DNA from: Komagataeibacter nataicola
Lineage (GTDB): Bacteria > Pseudomonadota > Alphaproteobacteria > Acetobacterales > Acetobacteraceae
Assembly (NCBI RefSeq): GCF_003207795.1
Contig: NZ_NIRT01000013.1
Span: 26,320 to 90,319 of the forward strand
Direction: 5' to 3'
Length of the DNA: 64,000 nucleotides
Under the pieces are notes generated by a model, which ran no database searches, had not been told where the DNA came from, and saw only the letters and a list, made by a program, of their open reading frames with translations. Numbering within the stretch: position 1 is the stretch's first letter; the number at the start of each line of letters is the position of its first letter. Both the position numbers and the translations under genes were made by a program. Shown here in pieces: positions 17,783 to 26,511 of the stretch.

Positions 17783-18451
17783 TTATCTTCTCCCTTTAAC
17801 AAATGCGAATTCGTCATATTCAATTGCTAACTGTTGTTTTCTTTTTAGTTCTTTTCTGAACTTCATGATTTTTAATGGTATGGTAACAGGGAACCATTCA
17901 CCTGATTTAAACCATGCGTTGAAATCTATCCTACGTGTTGTTAGATAAAACAGGGTTGCCGACTTATTAGCCGATAATATCAGGAACATGATTGCAGGCA
18001 TCATCACGGGGTAGTTCGCCACCAGGTGAACCAATGGCCATAGAAGACCCATGCTGGATAAAAGCGCCGCAACCAGACCACACATCAGCAGGCATGTGGA
18101 TTCAATCAGGCGTTTGAACAGGGAAAACCCGACAATCGCTATCAGAACCAACATGAACGGACTCATGGAACCAATAGATGACGGTATGCCTTGCAATGCC
18201 TGTTTGGCTTCATCAAGCGTATCGTGACCGGTCCACAGGTTGTAAACAAGCTCGTATCCCGTATATCCGAACAAAGCCATCGCAATTGCAAAATAGATTG
18301 TCATGACGATATATGCCTGTTTGCGAAAACTTCCGATATTGTCATCACTAATGAAATTCATAATGGAATAACGGGCGAAGTTGTTATCATTCGTATGAAT
18401 GGTAAACTGTTCATGTGTCATCGTGTCTTCATAAATATAGTATTTCATCAT
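17783..18451 (-). CDS. polytopic membrane protein of the DotA operon
   Basis: 222 residues from the ATG at 18451, which overlaps the previous gene's TAA by one base and has AGGAGAG before it; the longer in-frame reading would run inside that gene. About 50 soluble residues precede hydrophobic helices near 53-75, 98-125 and 130-170. The C-terminus is basic (RKELKRKQQ and KGRR) and probably cytoplasmic. Role unknown; type IVB transfer is the best guess from context. Confidence 0.7.
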   Translation of the reverse strand: MMKYYIYEDTMTHEQFTIHTNDNNFARYSIMNFISDDNIGSFRKQAYIVMTIYFAIAMALFGYTGYELVYNLWTGHDTLDEAKQALQGIPSSIGSMSPFMLVLIAIVGFSLFKRLIESTCLLMCGLVAALLSSMGLLWPLVHLVANYPVMMPAIMFLILSANKSATLFYLTTRRIDFNAWFKSGEWFPVTIPLKIMKFRKELKRKQQLAIEYDEFAFVKGRR

Positions 18452-18729
18452 TATTGCTCTCCTATAACTGGTATCATCTGCATGATTTCCGATGCATTCA
18501 TTGGCAAGCAAAGTATGCCCCCAAGAACAAATGGCATTATATTGCTAATGGTAATTGCCCCACGGCGTTCATGAAATGATTGCCTTACTTTCATCAAGCC
18601 AGATGCAAACATGTAAAAAGACATGATGTGCATAAGACCGATAATGGTTGCCGACACATTTATCATTAAGGCATCACCTATATGTTGTGCCAAATCACCT
18701 ATCCCGCCTGTTCTCGGATAATAAAACAT
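18451..18729 (-). CDS. small membrane protein, first gene of the DotA operon
   Basis: 92 residues. A Gly-containing start (MFYYPRTGGIGDLAQHIGD) precedes two hydrophobic helices (about 22-46 and 64-84) separated by a basic loop. This outline recalls the DotE/IcmC and DotP/IcmD small inner-membrane proteins of Dot/Icm and IncI systems, so it is tentatively placed with them. Stop and start codons of this and the next gene overlap (TAATG). Confidence 0.65.
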   Translation of the reverse strand: MFYYPRTGGIGDLAQHIGDALMINVSATIIGLMHIMSFYMFASGLMKVRQSFHERRGAITISNIMPFVLGGILCLPMNASEIMQMIPVIGEQ

Positions 18730-18971
18730 AACCTTCCCCCCTTTTTATATTGGTTACCTGTTTCTTAAGTTACGGCATAAGTTGTTATTTTTTCAAACAT
18801 GTTGAATTAAAAAAATAGTTGACACGCTTATTTATCCCTTATTTTCTAAGGTTAAATGCTGGTATATTTAATTATATGTTTGTTTTATTTGCTTTTAATA
18901 ATTATTTTTCATTATATTGGAATTAAGCAGGTGGCATCACTTGTGAAAGCAACAATCTGGAGGGAAAGTTA

Positions 18972-19523
18972 ATGAGTAAGAAACGTAATTCCAACGTAAT
19001 AAGAAGTAGCAAGCGTAAGTTTAAGTCTTTTTCCAAGAAGGAATTCAAGGAATGTTTGGATGCTGGATATGGAAACAAGGAAATAATGTCTCATTTTGGC
19101 ATTTCGGCGGGTGAAGTTCATTATGCAAAAAGGAAATGGTTTCCTGAACTTCTTAAAAAGTATTCCACGACTACATCCGTATCTTTGTCATCTTCTAACA
19201 AGGGTAGTAAGTTCAAGATTACACGTTTGCAGTTTCAGGATTATGTTGATGAAGGGATGTCATTAATGGAAATTGTGAAGACATTTGACATCAAGATGTC
19301 TGTTGCAGAGGCATGGCTAAAAGATATCAAGTCTGGTGTTTTCATAACGGATGACAAGACACCTGATGCCGTGCCTTTTCCATTAAAGGAAAAGAAAACA
19401 GGGGGCATGGATGTTGATGACCTGGAAAAGAAGGTCATGGATATGGTGTTAACTGATACCAATCCCGAAGACATCATCAAGCATGTTGAACTGTTAAAAG
19501 AGATACGAAAACTGAGGGCATAA
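18972..19523 (+). CDS. HTH DNA-binding regulator with two helix-turn-helix units
   Basis: 183 residues. Two similar segments look like homeodomain-type helix-turn-helix units: FKECLDAGYGNKEIMSHFGI followed by SAGEVHYAKRKW (about 26-57), and FQDYVDEGMSLMEIVKTFDI followed by KMSVAEAWLKDI (about 82-113). The N-terminus is strongly basic. The C-terminus (DVDDLEKKVMDMVLTDTNPE) is acidic and helical, possibly for dimerisation. It has its own TTGACA-containing upstream region (about 18830) and a strong terminator. It is a candidate for the plasmid-wide regulator acting at the CCGGTAA boxes, but nothing links them directly. Confidence 0.7.
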   Translation: MSKKRNSNVIRSSKRKFKSFSKKEFKECLDAGYGNKEIMSHFGISAGEVHYAKRKWFPELLKKYSTTTSVSLSSSNKGSKFKITRLQFQDYVDEGMSLMEIVKTFDIKMSVAEAWLKDIKSGVFITDDKTPDAVPFPLKEKKTGGMDVDDLEKKVMDMVLTDTNPEDIIKHVELLKEIRKLRA

Positions 19524-19546
19524 ATGACATCTAAAATCGTCATCGG

Positions 19547-19583
19547 ATACCATGTATGATAATTTTCGTGCATGGTATTTTTT
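19547..19583 (+). terminator. terminator after the HTH gene
   Basis: ATACCATG/CATGGTAT stem followed by a T-run. Confidence 0.8.
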
Positions 19584-19610
19584 TGTCTTCAGGACAAGAC
19601 AAAATATGAC

Positions 19611-20360
19611 GTTTCCAAAAACGTCAAAATAATACTTGTTGACGATTGCAATGTTTCAACACTTTATCAGTAATATTTACACAAACGTTACCCGTTTGTC
19701 AATTCACCAAACTGGCTATAGGGAATCTATATAACCAGATTGCTGAATCTTCTCTTAAATCTTATTTTCAGGAATTCAGATTATTAATCGATTTCGAAAA
19801 CTATATTCTTGTCTTTGGTGCTATCGCACTGCAGATGCTTTGCATCTACTCAAGCCCGGTGATATTTGTGTTATCAGGAAGGGATGATTTTAAGATTCCG
19901 TCTCATGCGCCATGCGGCGCTTTTGTCATCATTTAGCCGCAGGCGCTCAAGGAAATCCGACATCCAGGATATGGAATGACTGGAAACACAATCACTAATA
20001 CCGGGCTTATCAGCGCGATAGCGCCACACCTGCTCATCAATCATCTTCCCCGTCATCAATCAAACCAGACACCAGGTCATCACCCCCTGAAACAGATAAC
20101 ACGACCAGAACCCCGTAGGATGACCATACAGGGCTATTCACCCGTTAACCCGTCACTTTTGTTATCCCGTCACCAGAATGCCCCTGAAAACGTCTTATAT
20201 GCCGTTCCACACACATCAGCACGACCATAACCATATCACAGAACCCCGTAGGATGACCATACAGCCCCTTTGACGGGGGACATGGTATCCAAGGGGGTAT
20301 CAGGGCATTTAAAATGCCCCTGGCATGACACCAAGGGCAACACAGACTGATATGATACGG
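19611..20360 (+). repeat. composite repeat, copy B
   Basis: Second copy of the element at 5613-6525, lacking the first 250 bases. It keeps the TTGACGATTG stretch, the conserved hairpin segment (about 19696-19760), the foldback element (19817-20025) and two copies of GTAGGATGACCATACAG (20115-20131, 20248-20264). It ends in GC-rich hairpins, including GGGCATTT/AAATGCCC. No gene. Confidence 0.75.
19817..20025 (+). repeat. foldback element, copy in composite B
   Basis: Left arm GGTGCTATCGCACTG with an AGATGC/GCATCT mini-hairpin and AAGCCCGGTGAT. Right arm CCGGGCTTATCAGCGCGATA then GCGCC. The centre has matching GCGGCG and CCGCAGGCGC segments. Confidence 0.8.
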
Positions 20361-20368
20361 GAACCCTA

Positions 20369-20941
20369 TCAGGGGGTGAACAGGTGACTTGATATGTCAT
20401 TATGCCCTGATGTCTCATCTTCATTCCATTCCCTAACTTGGTAGTTTGTCTCCTGATGTTCAGGCTTTGGTTCAGGTTCGGCTATGGTTTCGGAAACAGG
20501 TTCAGGATGCACGGTGATAGTGTCGTTTTCCAATTTCCTATCGGGCACAGTGTCTTCAAGTCGTGGCACGTCATCGAATGACGGACTTTCCAATGGTTCA
20601 TCAACTGGTGTCTGAACAAGTTCAGGTTCCTTGGTGACTACGGGTGTGGTTTTGTTCAAGCCATCACGTAGGGCTTCGATAAGGCGTGGAAGGCTTTTGT
20701 CTGCATTGTCACGGGCAAAATTACGGATGATGCTAACTGCATGCATAATCAGGATTTTGTCGCTTTCTACCCTTTTCAGTTCGGCAATTGCTTTCTCACG
20801 GGCACGTTCGCAAGATTCAACGCCTTCATGTTCAACTGTATCAAGCATGTCATCTATCTGGTGACTTGTTAAAGATGATACCGAACCTAAAACCTTGATG
20901 AAGGAATTTGTTCCTGTTTCTGGTGAAGTTATATTATTCAT
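20369..20941 (-). CDS. helical protein with acidic disordered tail, function unknown
   Basis: 190 residues. The first 100 form amphipathic helices (DDMLDTVEHEGVESCERARE, then KAIAELKRVE). The rest is low-complexity and rich in Pro, Glu and Asp, ending EDETSGHNDISSHLFTP. No family is recognised. AAAGGAG before the ATG supports the start. It lies just right of composite copy B and is transcribed toward it. Confidence 0.65.
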   Translation of the reverse strand: MNNITSPETGTNSFIKVLGSVSSLTSHQIDDMLDTVEHEGVESCERAREKAIAELKRVESDKILIMHAVSIIRNFARDNADKSLPRLIEALRDGLNKTTPVVTKEPELVQTPVDEPLESPSFDDVPRLEDTVPDRKLENDTITVHPEPVSETIAEPEPKPEHQETNYQVREWNEDETSGHNDISSHLFTP

Positions 20942-21040
20942 AATGTCGTTCTCCTTTATATCATGTTTGCTAACCCATTCATCATGAACGGGTCTTATAT
21001 GTTTAGTTAACTGTAATATTTACAGGATTTCAAACATGTC

Positions 21041-22000
21041 ATGTTGTTATATGACAATTATGTTTGCATGGCGGGATTTAATCTGTTCTCTTGTTACGTA
21101 ATATGGTATGCATGTCACATCATAAAAGAAATGGCTGATATGTTCCGGTTTGTAAGTGTGATGATATGGTCCATATGTATATGGCTATTATCTTCTATTT
21201 ATTTTCTTGAGCATGTCCCTTTGTCGTCTGTTCGCATTGGAAGGGTAGGGGACAATGTTTTCAGTGGTCAGTCTTTTGATTCTGCAACCCTGGATAATGT
21301 TGTCATTCTCTTGTGTACCAAAGACAAGAATATATCTCAGGGCACCGGCACTGTAATTCGTGATAGCAAACACAATGGACACAACAGAATTCTAACGGCT
21401 TATCATGTTGCTGCTAACTGCGATGTAATATCTGTTATAAACAGATACGGTCATTTTCTTGGAAATGGAAGGCGTGTCGGCAATCAACATCGGGATGTAT
21501 TGTCTAAAGTTAAGATGAATGATGACAATTTTTCCGAAGGGGATGATGCTGTAATTGAAATGCGTGAAAAAATCAGTGGCGAATATGACCAGTTAAGGGG
21601 GCTGGTGATATCAAGCCATAGACCGCGTGACATTTTCAGGTCTGAATTAAGCAATCCATTTGGCATGTCCCCTGGTGAATCTGGTGGTCCTGTTCTCGAT
21701 ATGAACAATCAAATCATTGGTGTCGTATCGGGCGTAATTGCTCACACAATAGGTAATATGTTTACACCAAAGGTGAATGTAACCTCGCCATCCATTTATT
21801 GGTTCATCCTACATAAAGGTGACAAGGAAATAAAATGGACTGTAAAGAAACATAACACGGCATCTTTTGCTAATTTATCGCATGAAACCTTACAAGCATT
21901 AAATATGATTGATGATGTTGATTTCTTTTCAGGCGGCAACATTTCAATAATTGGATATGCGAACAACAGTGGCGTGATTTATCATGGTCGCGTTGAATGA
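21041..22000 (+). CDS. trypsin-like serine protease with N-terminal membrane anchor
   Basis: 319 residues. After a hydrophobic N-terminal segment (about 34-56: FRFVSVMIWSICIWLLSS) comes an S1-type protease fold with all three catalytic residues: His in ILTAYHVAANC (about 120), Asp in GDDAVIEM (about 168) and Ser in MSPGESGGPVLD (about 214). The C-terminal 90 residues are not recognised. It is probably periplasmic, anchored or exported, and might process transfer proteins or attack a target outside the cytoplasm. The start is uncertain: the ATG at 21131 (MADMFRF) is as good as 21041, since neither has a strong ribosome binding site. Confidence 0.8.
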   Translation: MLLYDNYVCMAGFNLFSCYVIWYACHIIKEMADMFRFVSVMIWSICIWLLSSIYFLEHVPLSSVRIGRVGDNVFSGQSFDSATLDNVVILLCTKDKNISQGTGTVIRDSKHNGHNRILTAYHVAANCDVISVINRYGHFLGNGRRVGNQHRDVLSKVKMNDDNFSEGDDAVIEMREKISGEYDQLRGLVISSHRPRDIFRSELSNPFGMSPGESGGPVLDMNNQIIGVVSGVIAHTIGNMFTPKVNVTSPSIYWFILHKGDKEIKWTVKKHNTASFANLSHETLQALNMIDDVDFFSGGNISIIGYANNSGVIYHGRVE

Positions 22001-22002
22001 CA

Positions 22003-22034
22003 TAAAAAGACCCCCTAAATCATTTATTAGGGGG
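22003..22034 (-). terminator. terminator of the 130-residue gene
   Basis: CCCCCTAA/TTAGGGGG stem between two convergent genes, with an A-tract on the plus side giving T on the minus strand. It may serve both genes. Confidence 0.75.
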
Positions 22035-22052
22035 CTGGTTGCTTATATGTTA

Positions 22053-22445
22053 TTAACTAAAACTTCCTTTTGGAAAATGAATTGGTGTCAATTGTTTTAG
22101 GACTGAATCTTCATCATCACTGAAAAAGTCATCATTAGGTTTATAGATGCCTGGTGGCATGGCCGGGAATTCATCATTATCATAATCTTCAATCTTGATA
22201 TTGTATTCTGCTAATGTTTCGGGTGGCAATATATAGCAAACGGCTTCCATTTTAGGTAGGTATTTATCATATGGTTCATCAAGGAATGAATAGACAAGAT
22301 TCAGTGTGTCTTTGATATAGAAGTCTGCTTTTGCATGACATTGTTTTTTTATATCACCGTTCAGGTCGATGACGGCTCCGAAGAAATCATCTGAATTGAC
22401 ATTGGATTCCAGGGCAATGACTGCAAGGTTTGGTTGTTTTTCCAT
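22053..22445 (-). CDS. acidic protein of unknown function
   Basis: 130 residues from the ATG at 22445, chosen because TGGAGGATATT precedes it; the longer in-frame reading starts without a ribosome binding site. The N-terminal half (PNLAVIALESNVNSDDFFGA) looks like a small alpha/beta domain. The C-terminus is very acidic (DDFFSDDEDS). It sits downstream of the first PcfJ-like gene. No family is recognised. Confidence 0.65.
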   Translation of the reverse strand: MEKQPNLAVIALESNVNSDDFFGAVIDLNGDIKKQCHAKADFYIKDTLNLVYSFLDEPYDKYLPKMEAVCYILPPETLAEYNIKIEDYDNDEFPAMPPGIYKPNDDFFSDDEDSVLKQLTPIHFPKGSFS

Positions 22446-22552
22446 GTTTAATATCCTCCATTGTTGATTAAAATAACTTTGTTGTTGGCATCTTCCCAAT
22501 GAAGACACCTTATATATTTATTAAATCATATGTTCCTTGCATTATGGAACAA

Positions 22553-23926
22553 TTACATTGTTCGTGTTGTGGTTTCTTCTTCATCCATGAAGAATCCAAT
22601 TTGATTATCATTCATTGTTTGTTTTTGTTCATATTGATTTTTATCATCTGCATTAATTTCATCGAATCCACATTCTTGTGCCAATTCTGTTCCTTTGATG
22701 TTAATATTTCCTTTTATTTTTTTTGCATCCAAACTTGTCAGTCTACTATTTTCTGCTGAAAAATTACCGTAAACCTTTTCTTCGAAAGACTTTAATTTAT
22801 TACAGTTATCGAAGGTAGCATTTCCTTTAAAACAGGCGTTTCCATTTAGTGATGACAAATTGCTATCTGATGCATTAAAATCACCGATAACTTTATGGCT
22901 CCAGACTGTTATATTTGTTGTTCCTTTTATAGTTGCTGATGCCAGAACGGTTCCTTTAGGTATTTTATTGACTGCATCTTCGCCTACAAATAATTTGCCT
23001 TCTTTTGAAACTGCTAATGCTTTTTCATTCCTTCTATCGTCTGGTGAAATGTGAACTTTGGAAAAGTTTGTATGTTCTGATATATGTTTTATTTCATCAA
23101 TTCCAAGATATAGTTTGCCTGTTTTAGATATTGCCCAAGATTCAGGTTCATACTTATTTTCAGGCATTGCCCCCGATAGGTTTTTAGATACCTTTTCAAA
23201 TCTTACACCATCATCTACGGCTTTCTGCATCTGCTCGTATCCAAGAAAAACACGCCCGGATTTAGATGTTGCATATCCTTTCGCAAGCATAAAATCGGGT
23301 ATGTTTTTAATATCAATCGGTTTACCTTCTTCTAATTTCTTCTGCATGATTTCGTAATCATATTGGTTACTTCTTTCTTCCCCTACATATAATGGTCCGT
23401 TTTCATACATACTTGACTGTATATTGACGTGGACATTATTTTTGTTGAAAGTGGCTCCATTATCGGATGCATAGTTTATGTTATCCATTCCTACATACAG
23501 TTGTCCTTCGTTTGAAATGGCATAATTATAAGTATCCGGTATGTTTATATTATCTCGTGTAAATGTGTTATTGTTTTCGGATGCTTCTAATATGCTATCG
23601 TATCCAATGTATAATTTCCCTGTATCATCCCTGGCTGATTGGATGCCTGTTATTTTTTCAGCCTCCAGCCCTTGTGCCAATTGTTCGATAAATATGGCGT
23701 AGTCATCCACATTGTTTTGTTTTACGTATAATTGTTTATCTTCTTCACTGAAAGCAACCGTGATTAGTGAATTGTTATTTTTATCACGCAAAGAATATGC
23801 TGTGATATCCGTATTTAATTTCACCCACTCGTAACCACCTTCATATTTAATAACCGGGTTTGTTTCCGTGATATATCTTAATGCATCGCCCTTGCTGTGA
23901 TAATACAGTCTTAATTCATCTGTCAT
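22553..23926 (-). CDS. PcfJ-like repeat protein, member 1
   Basis: 457 residues. The N-terminal segment (VIKYEGGYEWVKLN and YSLRDKNNNSLITVAF, about 24-55) matches the core of the PcfJ-like domain in the 24290 protein. Then come about six units of 30-35 residues of the form YAISNEGQLYVGMDNI, and three repeats of a second type (ITVWSHKVIGDFNASDS, FEEKVYGNFSAENS). The tail is acidic then Thr/Met: FMDEEETTTRTM. PcfJ proteins are typical of conjugative elements but biochemically undefined. GGGAGGACG precedes the ATG. The second repeat type is beta-rich and may form a solenoid. Confidence 0.8.
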   Translation of the reverse strand: MTDELRLYYHSKGDALRYITETNPVIKYEGGYEWVKLNTDITAYSLRDKNNNSLITVAFSEEDKQLYVKQNNVDDYAIFIEQLAQGLEAEKITGIQSARDDTGKLYIGYDSILEASENNNTFTRDNINIPDTYNYAISNEGQLYVGMDNINYASDNGATFNKNNVHVNIQSSMYENGPLYVGEERSNQYDYEIMQKKLEEGKPIDIKNIPDFMLAKGYATSKSGRVFLGYEQMQKAVDDGVRFEKVSKNLSGAMPENKYEPESWAISKTGKLYLGIDEIKHISEHTNFSKVHISPDDRRNEKALAVSKEGKLFVGEDAVNKIPKGTVLASATIKGTTNITVWSHKVIGDFNASDSNLSSLNGNACFKGNATFDNCNKLKSFEEKVYGNFSAENSRLTSLDAKKIKGNINIKGTELAQECGFDEINADDKNQYEQKQTMNDNQIGFFMDEEETTTRTM

Positions 23927-24037
23927 GATATCGTCCTCCCATTGTTATCTTCATCTTTGATGATAACGTAAACACATGATATCCGACAAATGTTTGACTT
24001 ATTGCGTTGTTTTCTGGATGTTAAATGATTGTCTTTT

Positions 24038-24212
24038 GATGCTATCGCATGTCAAGCCCGGTGATGTGAATGGCTTCATGTAGGATGATTAAAGTTTTCG
24101 CCTCATGCGCCTGCGGCGTTTTAGTCATCAAACACCCCAAAGGGATGAATTCGACATCCAGGGCATGCTTGAAGACACACACATACCACGGGCTTATCAG
24201 CGCGATAGCGCC
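24038..24212 (+). repeat. foldback element
   Basis: Left arm GATGCTATCGCATGTCAAGC then CCGGTGATGTG; right arm ACACACATACCACGGGCTTA then TCAGCGCGATAGCGCC. It lies 20 bases before the terminator of the adjoining minus-strand gene. Confidence 0.85.
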
Positions 24213-24231
24213 ACACCTGGTCACCAGACAT

Positions 24232-24266
24232 AAAAAAAGCCCTATGGCTGAACCATAAAGGCTTAA
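24232..24266 (-). terminator. terminator of PcfJ-like member 2
   Basis: AAGCC...GGCTT stem (loop includes ATGGCTGAACCAT) followed on the minus strand by seven T. Confidence 0.85.
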
Positions 24267-24289
24267 TTGTTTGATATCATGATGACACC

Positions 24290-26089
24290 TTACATGCTCA
24301 TGGAATGTTCTTCTTCAGGTTCAGGTATGTGTTCAGGTATCTGTTCCTGTTTTGAATCCATGGATTTGATAGCATCTGCAAAGGCTTGTTTTTCTTCGGG
24401 GGTTTTAATTACATCCATGCCGATTTCTTCGGATAATGGGGTTCCTGAAATATCAACATTACGACCGAACTCGGCATTTGGACCAATGTTTGTTAAACTA
24501 CTATTTTCTGCATCAAAATTACCTTCAACCTTATGATTGAATTCTGTTATATTTTTACATCCTTCAATATCAACACTACCCCCGAACTCGGTATTAGGTC
24601 CAATAGTTGTTAAGCCACTACTATATGCAAAAAATCTACCGGGAACTTTATGATTGAATTCAGTTAAGTTTTTGCACTTTGAAACATCAACATTACCACC
24701 GAACTCTGCATTAGGTCCGATTTTTTCTAAACCACTATCATCTGCATAAAAAAAACCTTCAACTTTGTTGTTGAATCCTGTTAGGTTTTTACAACCCCTG
24801 ATGTCAACCTCATCACCGAACTCAGCATTAGGACCGATTTTTTCTAAACCACTAAATGGTGCAATAAATCTTCCTTCAACTTTATTGTTGAATTCAGTTA
24901 TATTTTTACTACCTGTGATATCAACTTCTTTTAGAACAACATCTTCAGGTATATTTTTAATAGCATTTTGACCTAAATATAAACTACCATCTTCTGCATA
25001 CGCATACATAATCGCAGTTCGCATATCTATTGTTTCAAACTTCACACCATTTTCGACTGCTTGTTTAATTTCGTTTACTCCAACATATAATGTGCCGTCT
25101 TTTGACATTGTATATTCACCTGATACACTAATTTTACCTTTATCAAACTTTAAACCTTTATCTTTCGTATCATATATGTCATTTTCTACACACAATATTC
25201 CATCATTTGATAAAGCGTAATTCTGTTGTTCATACAATGAATCTAATTGAACATCATCAAACTTAACTCCCTCTTTCATGGCATCATATATGTCAATAAA
25301 GTTTGTGTAAAATTCACCTTCTTTAGATAATGCATATTCACCTTCAATGTTAATTGCATCAAACTTAATACCATCATTTACTGCTTGTTTAATTTCATAT
25401 ATGCCAATGTAATAATCCCCATCTTTTGATACTGCATTATCTATGTCATAGATATGTTCAGGTTTTAATTCCATCATAAGATTTTTAACAACAGGCATAT
25501 AATCATCGGTAACTTCTGAATTGCCCTTGCATTTCATCTGCTGAATAGTTTTTGTCTTTTCATCATATTCAATAGTGACATGAGGGAAGTTATCTTTATC
25601 TCTTAAAGAAAATATTGTTTTATTGTCATAGCCACCCTTGCCAACACAATTACCCATAGCGTTTCCTTCGAAATCTTTTGCCTCTGGTGTGTCCAATTTC
25701 ACCCACTGGAAACCATCTTCATATTTAATCATCGGGGTGATATCATCAGGATTTCCCCTGAATTCAGATAACTTTTCAGCCTTTTTTGCTAATTTATCAT
25801 GCCATTTTTCCTGGTGTCCTTGTCCAGCCTCCCATGAAATACGGTCAATCTTATTTGCAAGTTTTGGGTCTTCCTCCTGCAAACCATGTAACCAGTCCCT
25901 TGTGTTAGTAATTTCATCTTCTGGTGGTAGGTTATAGTCATTTTTCTTAGCATAGGATTCCAAGCGTTTTTTCATCCATTCCTTTGCAAACTCAGGACAT
26001 TTACCAGCATATAAATTGGCTTGTTCCTGGATATCAGTAAGTTTCCTATTTTCTTCTGCAATCTTCCTTTGTTTTTCTTCATCAGTCAT
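24290..26089 (-). CDS. PcfJ-like repeat protein, member 2 (longest)
   Basis: 599 residues, the only member with a full PcfJ-like N-terminus. About 110 charged helical residues precede MIKYEDGFQWVKL, MGNCVGKGGY (about 143-152) and TIFSLRDKDNFPHVTIEY, the Cys and SLRD motifs typical of the family. Next come four or five units of the form YALSKEGEFYTN...IKFD, then five near-identical repeats of about 37 residues (NITEFNNKVEGRF...GPNAEFG). The last segment, TPLSEEIGMDVIKTPEEK with a tail ending EPEEEHSMSM, recurs in several paralogues. A shared promoter-like region lies upstream (26129-26230). It may be an exported plasmid-encoded effector; that is inference from the tail and context. Confidence 0.85.
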   Translation of the reverse strand: MTDEEKQRKIAEENRKLTDIQEQANLYAGKCPEFAKEWMKKRLESYAKKNDYNLPPEDEITNTRDWLHGLQEEDPKLANKIDRISWEAGQGHQEKWHDKLAKKAEKLSEFRGNPDDITPMIKYEDGFQWVKLDTPEAKDFEGNAMGNCVGKGGYDNKTIFSLRDKDNFPHVTIEYDEKTKTIQQMKCKGNSEVTDDYMPVVKNLMMELKPEHIYDIDNAVSKDGDYYIGIYEIKQAVNDGIKFDAINIEGEYALSKEGEFYTNFIDIYDAMKEGVKFDDVQLDSLYEQQNYALSNDGILCVENDIYDTKDKGLKFDKGKISVSGEYTMSKDGTLYVGVNEIKQAVENGVKFETIDMRTAIMYAYAEDGSLYLGQNAIKNIPEDVVLKEVDITGSKNITEFNNKVEGRFIAPFSGLEKIGPNAEFGDEVDIRGCKNLTGFNNKVEGFFYADDSGLEKIGPNAEFGGNVDVSKCKNLTEFNHKVPGRFFAYSSGLTTIGPNTEFGGSVDIEGCKNITEFNHKVEGNFDAENSSLTNIGPNAEFGRNVDISGTPLSEEIGMDVIKTPEEKQAFADAIKSMDSKQEQIPEHIPEPEEEHSMSM

Positions 26090-26128
26090 ATCATCACCCT
26101 CCCATATGTCATTTCCTTATTTTTTAGT

Positions 26129-26136
26129 TTACCGGG
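26129..26136 (-). promoter_or_regulatory. CCGGTAA box ahead of PcfJ-like member 2
   Basis: On the minus strand a TATATT box followed by GCATGATACCCGGTAAACT. The same arrangement occurs ahead of the gene at 28193 (29311-29319), and the flanking 100 bases are also conserved, including ATGACTAATGTCATATCA. Confidence 0.55.
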
Positions 26137-26243
26137 TATCATGCAATATACCAAATATTTGCATGAATGACTAATGTCATATCAACATGACTGATAACAC
26201 ATTATGTTATATGATAAGTTAACAAGAAATATGATTGGTTTTT

Positions 26244-26434
26244 GATGCTATCGCATATCAAGCCCGTGTAATAGTGTGTTATCAGATGATATGATTTATG
26301 ATTTCTCTCTTAGCGCCTGCGGCGTTTTTGTTATCAAACACCCGAAGGGCTGATCGATTTCCAGGATATGAATTACTGAAGACACACACATCACACGGGC
26401 TTTGGTAAGGCTTTGCCTTACAGCGCGATAGCGC
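26244..26434 (+). repeat. foldback element
   Basis: Left arm GATGCTATCGCATATCAAGC then CCGTGTAA; right arm ACACACATCACACGGGCTTT, a GGTAAGGC/GCCTTAC mini-hairpin and GCGCGATAGCGCCCC. It is followed 24 bases on by the terminator of the methyltransferase gene. A 77-codon frame across it is not a gene. Confidence 0.85.
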
Positions 26435-26457
26435 CCCTATCATTGAAAACATGACAT

Positions 26458-26492
26458 AAAAAAAGCCCCTGGTCATCACAACCATAGGGCTT
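26458..26492 (-). terminator. terminator of the Mod-like methyltransferase
   Basis: AAGCCCCTGG...CCATAGGGCTT stem, T-run on the minus strand; nearly the same sequence as those at 37192 and 38592. Confidence 0.85.
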
Positions 26493-26511
26493 AGTTGATA
26501 ACTGGATATTA

